Assembly: GCA_019420275.1 (NCBI GenBank)
Contig: JAHZHN010000002.1
Span: forward strand, 1-37,680
Direction: 5' to 3'
Length of the DNA: 37,680 nt
DNA from: Clostridiales bacterium
Lineage (GTDB): Bacteria; Bacillota; Clostridia; Lachnospirales; Lachnospiraceae
Shown: positions 33,815 to 37,680 of the stretch, piece by piece
Layout: the number at the start of each line of letters is the position of its first letter
Position numbering within the stretch: position 1 is the stretch's first letter
Translations under genes and position numbers: made by a program
The notes under the pieces: model-generated
Told to the model about the DNA's origin: nothing
The model's input: the letters and a program-made list of their open reading frames with translations, nothing else
The model's database searches: none

Positions 33815-33858
33815 AAAATCCAAGGCTGCCACAGGTTTTTGGCAGCCTTGGATTTTTT
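33815..33858. terminator. Bidirectional terminator between the XRE gene and recO
   Basis: The stem AAAATCCAAGGCTGCC (33815-33830) with GGCAGCCTTGGATTTT (33841-33856) is a 16-bp perfect repeat with a 10-nt loop. The T run on the plus side continues to 33858, and A/T tracts are present on both sides. Confidence 0.92.
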
Positions 33859-33867
33859 ATATCCGAA

Positions 33868-34599
33868 TTATGATTCAGGAAGGAAAATCAAAGATTTAAA
33901 CTCGTGATGAATCTGCGTTTTTAAAAAGGCCTTTGTAATTTCCTTTAATTCTTTATATACTTTTTTGCTCACTCGAAACGTGTACAGTTTTTCTACCGAA
34001 CTGCATAAAATAAACTGCATCGTATACAGCGTTGCCGGAGATACAAAAAACTCTCCTTTTCCACAGGAAGAGCATACCACCCCTCCTTCTGAGGGCTGAA
34101 ATCCTGTCAGATTGTCTGTTTTTCCACATCTTACGCACTGAAAAACTTCCATTCCTAATCCATAAAACGCCATAATCTTAATTTCATATACCAGCCGGAT
34201 CAAAGCAGGCGGTATGGTTTTCTTTTCCAGTGCCCGCAGACTCTGATACAGCAGTTTTAAAATCTGCATCTCGTCATTATTTTCCCTAGTCAGATAAGAC
34301 GCAAACTCACTGAAATAACTGGCATAATAAATCAGATCCAGGTCTTTTTTGAGTTCTTCAAAATAATTATCAACCTGTGCCCACATAACATTAAACGAAT
34401 TCCTTCCCTCATACAAAGAAAACGTTCCAAACGTAAACGGCTGACATGCCGCCGCATAAGGGCTGGTTGCTTTTTTTGCCCCTCTGGCAAAGGCAGAGAT
34501 CCTGCCCCGCTCTTTTGTCAGGAGTACGATTCGCTTATCGTACTCCCCGATGTTCCCTGCCTGCAGCACAAGTCCCAATACCTTGATTTCCTGCCCCAT
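33868..34599 (-). CDS. recO: DNA repair protein RecO
   Basis: A recombination mediator of 243 residues that loads RecA with RecR. An N-terminal OB fold (about 1-80; GLVLQAGNIGEYDKRIVLLT) is followed by a helical domain holding a four-cysteine zinc site (CVRCGKTDN, then CSSCGKGEF). I start at the ATG at 34599, two bases after the era stop; a TTG at 34605 is an alternative. It is co-transcribed with era. It ends at the strong terminator it shares with the XRE gene. Confidence 0.94.
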   Translation of the reverse strand: MGQEIKVLGLVLQAGNIGEYDKRIVLLTKERGRISAFARGAKKATSPYAAACQPFTFGTFSLYEGRNSFNVMWAQVDNYFEELKKDLDLIYYASYFSEFASYLTRENNDEMQILKLLYQSLRALEKKTIPPALIRLVYEIKIMAFYGLGMEVFQCVRCGKTDNLTGFQPSEGGVVCSSCGKGEFFVSPATLYTMQFILCSSVEKLYTFRVSKKVYKELKEITKAFLKTQIHHEFKSLIFLPES

Positions 34600-34601
34600 G
34601 A

Positions 34602-35507
34602 TCAAACTTCTTTCTTATCGTATCCGTAATTTTTCAGCAGAAAGTCACTGTCCCGCCAGTCTTTTTTCACTTTCACCCACAGCTGAAGATTTACCTTGGT
34701 ATCCAAAAGATTTTCCATTTCCGTCCGCGCCTGACTTCCGATTTTCTTGAGCATGGCGCCTTTTTTTCCTATGATGATCCCTTTGTGAGAATCTTTTTCA
34801 CAGATAACCGTAGCATCAATGTCAATGATGTGTCCATGCCTTCTTTCCTTCATAGAATCAATGACAACTGCAATTCCATGCGGGATTTCCTGGCTCAGAC
34901 ACCGCAGTGCCTTCTCTCGGATCAATTCCGCACAGATCTGCCGCTCCGGCTGATCTGTGATCGTATCTGCATCATAATACATAGGTCCTTCCCCCAGATA
35001 TTTGAAGATTGTATCAATCACATCCTGAGTATTTTTCCCTTTCAGAGCAGATACCGGTATGATTTCCGCAAATTCCAGTACATCCTTGTAAGTGCTGATG
35101 GCCTCCAGGATTTCTTTTTCTTCCACCGTATCAATCTTATTGATGATCAGAATAATCGGTGTCTTTACTTTGGAAAGCTGCTCAACAATATAACGTTCTC
35201 CTCCTCCGATAAATGTCGTCGGTTCTACCAGCCATAAGACCACATCAACTTCATTTAACGTTCTCTCGGCTGCCTGAAGCATATAATCTCCCAGCTTATT
35301 TTTCGCCTTATTGATCCCTGGTGTGTCCAAAAAAACGATCTGCCCTCTGTCGTCTGTATAAACCGTCTGAATCCGGTTCCTTGTCGTCTGAGGTTTGCTG
35401 GACGTAATAGCGATCTTCTGCCCGATCAGCCGGTTCATCAGCGTGGATTTTCCCACATTCGGGCGCCCGATAAATGTTACAAATCCTGATTTAAATGCGT
35501 GTTCCAT
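34602..35507 (-). CDS. era: Ribosome-assembly GTPase Era
   Basis: A protein of 301 residues. G1 is GRPNVGKST (about 14-22), followed by a switch segment SSKPQTTRNRIQ, G3 DTPGI and G4 NKID. The C-terminal KH domain (about 205-301) contains the GKKGAMLKKIGSQAR loop that binds the 3' end of 16S rRNA. It acts in late maturation of the small ribosomal subunit. It sits 15 nt after the protease gene and 2 nt before recO. Confidence 0.97.
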   Translation of the reverse strand: MEHAFKSGFVTFIGRPNVGKSTLMNRLIGQKIAITSSKPQTTRNRIQTVYTDDRGQIVFLDTPGINKAKNKLGDYMLQAAERTLNEVDVVLWLVEPTTFIGGGERYIVEQLSKVKTPIILIINKIDTVEEKEILEAISTYKDVLEFAEIIPVSALKGKNTQDVIDTIFKYLGEGPMYYDADTITDQPERQICAELIREKALRCLSQEIPHGIAVVIDSMKERRHGHIIDIDATVICEKDSHKGIIIGKKGAMLKKIGSQARTEMENLLDTKVNLQLWVKVKKDWRDSDFLLKNYGYDKKEV

Positions 35508-35522
35508 AAATATCCTTTCTTC

Positions 35523-37680
35523 TTACAGTAAATTCCTGATCTCACCAAAACAGTCTTCTGCCTGACAGATCTTTTCCTCATTTCCGATGCAGCAGCGATT
35601 GCCCGCATCCACAACGGCCTTTACCAAAGGTGACAGGGATCTAATATCTTCTTTGGTACATCCAAGCACCTGATCTCTGTCTTTTTGCAGTTCTTCTTCT
35701 GTTTTTCCCATCAGATAGGCATTAAAACTTCTTGCCCCCATATCATCCGGTCCCATCGGCATATCCATATTACTGATAGTTCCGATGATATACTTCTTCA
35801 TATCGCGCTCATCTGCATCAAAGGTCTCTACAAACTGAGCGGCATGTTCATATACATCATAAGTTTCTGTAAGATTTGGATCCCGGTAAGTGACAAACAT
35901 AGAGTCTCCCTGGTTTCCAAAACTGCACATACAGCCATAAGCGCCTCCCTTGACTCTGAGCTGAATCCACAGATACTCATAGGAAAAGATCATCTGCAGA
36001 ACTTTCAGTGCTCCTGTATATTCGAAGCCCTGATCCATGAAATTGCCGGCACAGGCAACATAGCAGACTCCTCCTGCCGTAGCAAATCCTTCATTTCTCT
36101 GACGGCATGTCACACTGACACCGGATGCTCTCTCCTGATCCGGATACAGACGGCCTGCAAAATGTGCCAGGCTTTCTGCCATAAATTCTGGTTCCTCTTC
36201 TTTTCCTGTATAGCTGACGATCAGATTTTGTTTCTGGAAGATTGCTTTTCTCACCTCCTCCAGTCCATTTACAATCTCTTCATATGCTTCATCAAAGTTT
36301 TCATACCAGTTTTTCACAGACTCGAACATTGAAATTCCCTGGATTTCCTCTTTATACTGAGCATATTTGGAAAAATAGGACATGGCACGGTTGGACGCTG
36401 TCTTGTGCCCGCTCTCTGTCAGCATCATCTTAAGATTCGTATAAATCTGCCCCATAATTTCTTTTAAACGTTTCTTATCATCTAATTTGCTTTCAAAGAT
36501 AACTTCTTCCATCAGTTCAAACGCTCTTTGGGTCTTTGGATAGAAGCATTTGGTCTTCACCGTAAAAATTGGAAGAAACTTATCTTTTCCCTGAGGCAGT
36601 ACATCCATGGAAGCTGTGATGGCTCCGGTCTCTATACTAATCTCATTTCCCAATTCCTGATAATTTCTTTTTTCTGTATCTACCCCCATGAGCACTTCCG
36701 TCAGCAAAGACGCATAAGGCACCAGTTTCATCGGAATGCTGCTCATATCGAAAGCAAGCTTCAAATAACAGATCTGATTGGTAAAATACGGATGCCACAG
36801 TACTTTAACGCCTCCTGCTTCCTCTTCCCGATTATTCAGCGGCTTGATCTCTCTTCGGATATCCTGAATATCAAGTACCGGTATTTTCTCCAGTTCTTCC
36901 TTCGTAGACGGTGTTTCCTGGATTTCTTTCAAACGTTTTGTTTCTTTCACCAGCTCTTCGATTTCCTCTTTTGACAGAGAATCCTTGTATGCCTTCAGTT
37001 TGCCGGCTTCCTGCTGATCCTTTTCTTTCTGAAGTCCCTTCTTCGGCTTCATCACCACGATAGATTTGTGAGGATTTTCCAAAAGATAGGTACGAATCAG
37101 TCCTTCAAAATATCCTTCTTCCATCTTCTTTCTTAAAATCTCAAAAATTTCATTGGTCTTGATATGAATAAATGGTTTTTCATCATCATAAAGCCAGCTG
37201 TCATACATTTGAAGCCCATACATCAGGCCCTTTGGAAAACGCCCAAAGTTTGCTTCTTTGTAGCGGAATTCATAAAAATTAAATGCCGCGGTCAGACTCC
37301 TCTTCGGAATCCCTTCATCTGCAATCTTCTTTAAATTTTCTTCGATGATCCGGACAAATTCCTCCTCCTGATCTTCTCTTGCCTCCTGAGCAACAACAGA
37401 AAAGATAGGCTGTTCGATTCCATTGTCATAAGAACTTGAAATATCTTTTCCGATCTGAGCCTCCTGAAGAGCTTTTTTGACCGGAGCTCCTGGTGCCCCG
37501 AATAATGCCCTGTTTAGGATCTGAAACGCCAGATAAAGTTCATTGTCCAGACTGGTGCCAATGACTGCATTGTAAGCAAAATAAGTCTTCTCTTCTTCCG
37601 AATCCTTCTCTCCGATCGGATAATCCTCTTCAACTCTCTTAGGTTCTTTAAACGGCTCCTGCATCTTCCAGGAAGAGTCT
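35523..37680 (-). CDS. M16-family zinc metallopeptidase, presequence-protease type (partial)
   Basis: The C-terminal 719 residues of a large metallopeptidase. The frame continues past the right edge without a start; the residues before the first in-window ATG read DSSWK. Full-length members have about 970 residues, so about 250 are missing, including the HXXEH zinc motif. The visible part holds a Glu/Lys-rich hinge (about residues 215-280 of the visible part), then the two C-terminal M16 domains with the substrate-closing motif RVKGGAYGCMCSFGNQGDSMFVTYRDPN. Such proteins degrade peptides in the cytoplasm. Confidence 0.9.
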   Translation of the reverse strand, partial: DSSWKMQEPFKEPKRVEEDYPIGEKDSEEEKTYFAYNAVIGTSLDNELYLAFQILNRALFGAPGAPVKKALQEAQIGKDISSSYDNGIEQPIFSVVAQEAREDQEEEFVRIIEENLKKIADEGIPKRSLTAAFNFYEFRYKEANFGRFPKGLMYGLQMYDSWLYDDEKPFIHIKTNEIFEILRKKMEEGYFEGLIRTYLLENPHKSIVVMKPKKGLQKEKDQQEAGKLKAYKDSLSKEEIEELVKETKRLKEIQETPSTKEELEKIPVLDIQDIRREIKPLNNREEEAGGVKVLWHPYFTNQICYLKLAFDMSSIPMKLVPYASLLTEVLMGVDTEKRNYQELGNEISIETGAITASMDVLPQGKDKFLPIFTVKTKCFYPKTQRAFELMEEVIFESKLDDKKRLKEIMGQIYTNLKMMLTESGHKTASNRAMSYFSKYAQYKEEIQGISMFESVKNWYENFDEAYEEIVNGLEEVRKAIFQKQNLIVSYTGKEEEPEFMAESLAHFAGRLYPDQERASGVSVTCRQRNEGFATAGGVCYVACAGNFMDQGFEYTGALKVLQMIFSYEYLWIQLRVKGGAYGCMCSFGNQGDSMFVTYRDPNLTETYDVYEHAAQFVETFDADERDMKKYIIGTISNMDMPMGPDDMGARSFNAYLMGKTEEELQKDRDQVLGCTKEDIRSLSPLVKAVVDAGNRCCIGNEEKICQAEDCFGEIRNLL

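Overview
The window looks like chromosomal DNA of a low-to-mid GC anaerobic Firmicute, most likely Lachnospiraceae (Clostridia). This rests on strong AGGAGG-type ribosome sites, a HrcA/CIRCE-controlled clpB, a PhoP/PhoR-Pst phosphate operon, lipoprotein-type binding proteins, the single-chain archaeal/clostridial type of glycyl-tRNA synthetase, and many small secreted proteins without sortase signals. It carries no phage, insertion sequence, CRISPR array or resistance cassette. Genes are dense, mostly on the minus strand, and separated by clear factor-independent terminators.

Left part (1-10.9 kb): an EamA exporter; a strong plus-strand promoter driving an apparent stand-alone structured RNA of about 250 nt; a DUF1189-like membrane protein behind a DJ-1/PfpI protein; a tRNA-Arg(CCT); a diacylglycerol/lipid kinase convergent with a D,D-carboxypeptidase; a HAD phosphatase and uracil-DNA glycosylase; a ClC-type Cl-/H+ antiporter with a C-terminal RCK-type domain; and clpB, whose promoter is overlapped by a CIRCE element.

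Middle part (10.9-21.7 kb): a tightly overlapping pair of flavodoxin-fold genes whose sequence features are complementary; a two-gene cassette of unfamiliar secreted/membrane-anchored beta-rich proteins; an NlpC/P60-like hydrolase; a monoacylglycerol-lipase-like hydrolase; a lipoprotein; a polar amino-acid ABC importer followed closely by citrate synthase; and a secreted N-acetylglucosaminidase.

Right part (21.7-37.7 kb): a complete phosphate-response operon transcribed leftward, pstS-pstC-pstA-pstB-phoU-phoP-phoR, with several PhoP half sites upstream. Its PstS reads as a circular permutation of the classical fold, with the C-terminal half of the canonical protein placed first. Beyond it lie pyrC, a small membrane protein and polyphosphate kinase, which is thematically linked to phosphate. 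Then come glyS, a divergent XRE regulator, and the recO-era-M16 protease block. The protease is cut by the right edge.

The items most worth a second look are the unidentified structured RNA (about 1050-1298), the permuted PstS with its Pho box, the paired half-flavoproteins and the secreted two-gene cassette. Most of the rest is ordinary core genome.
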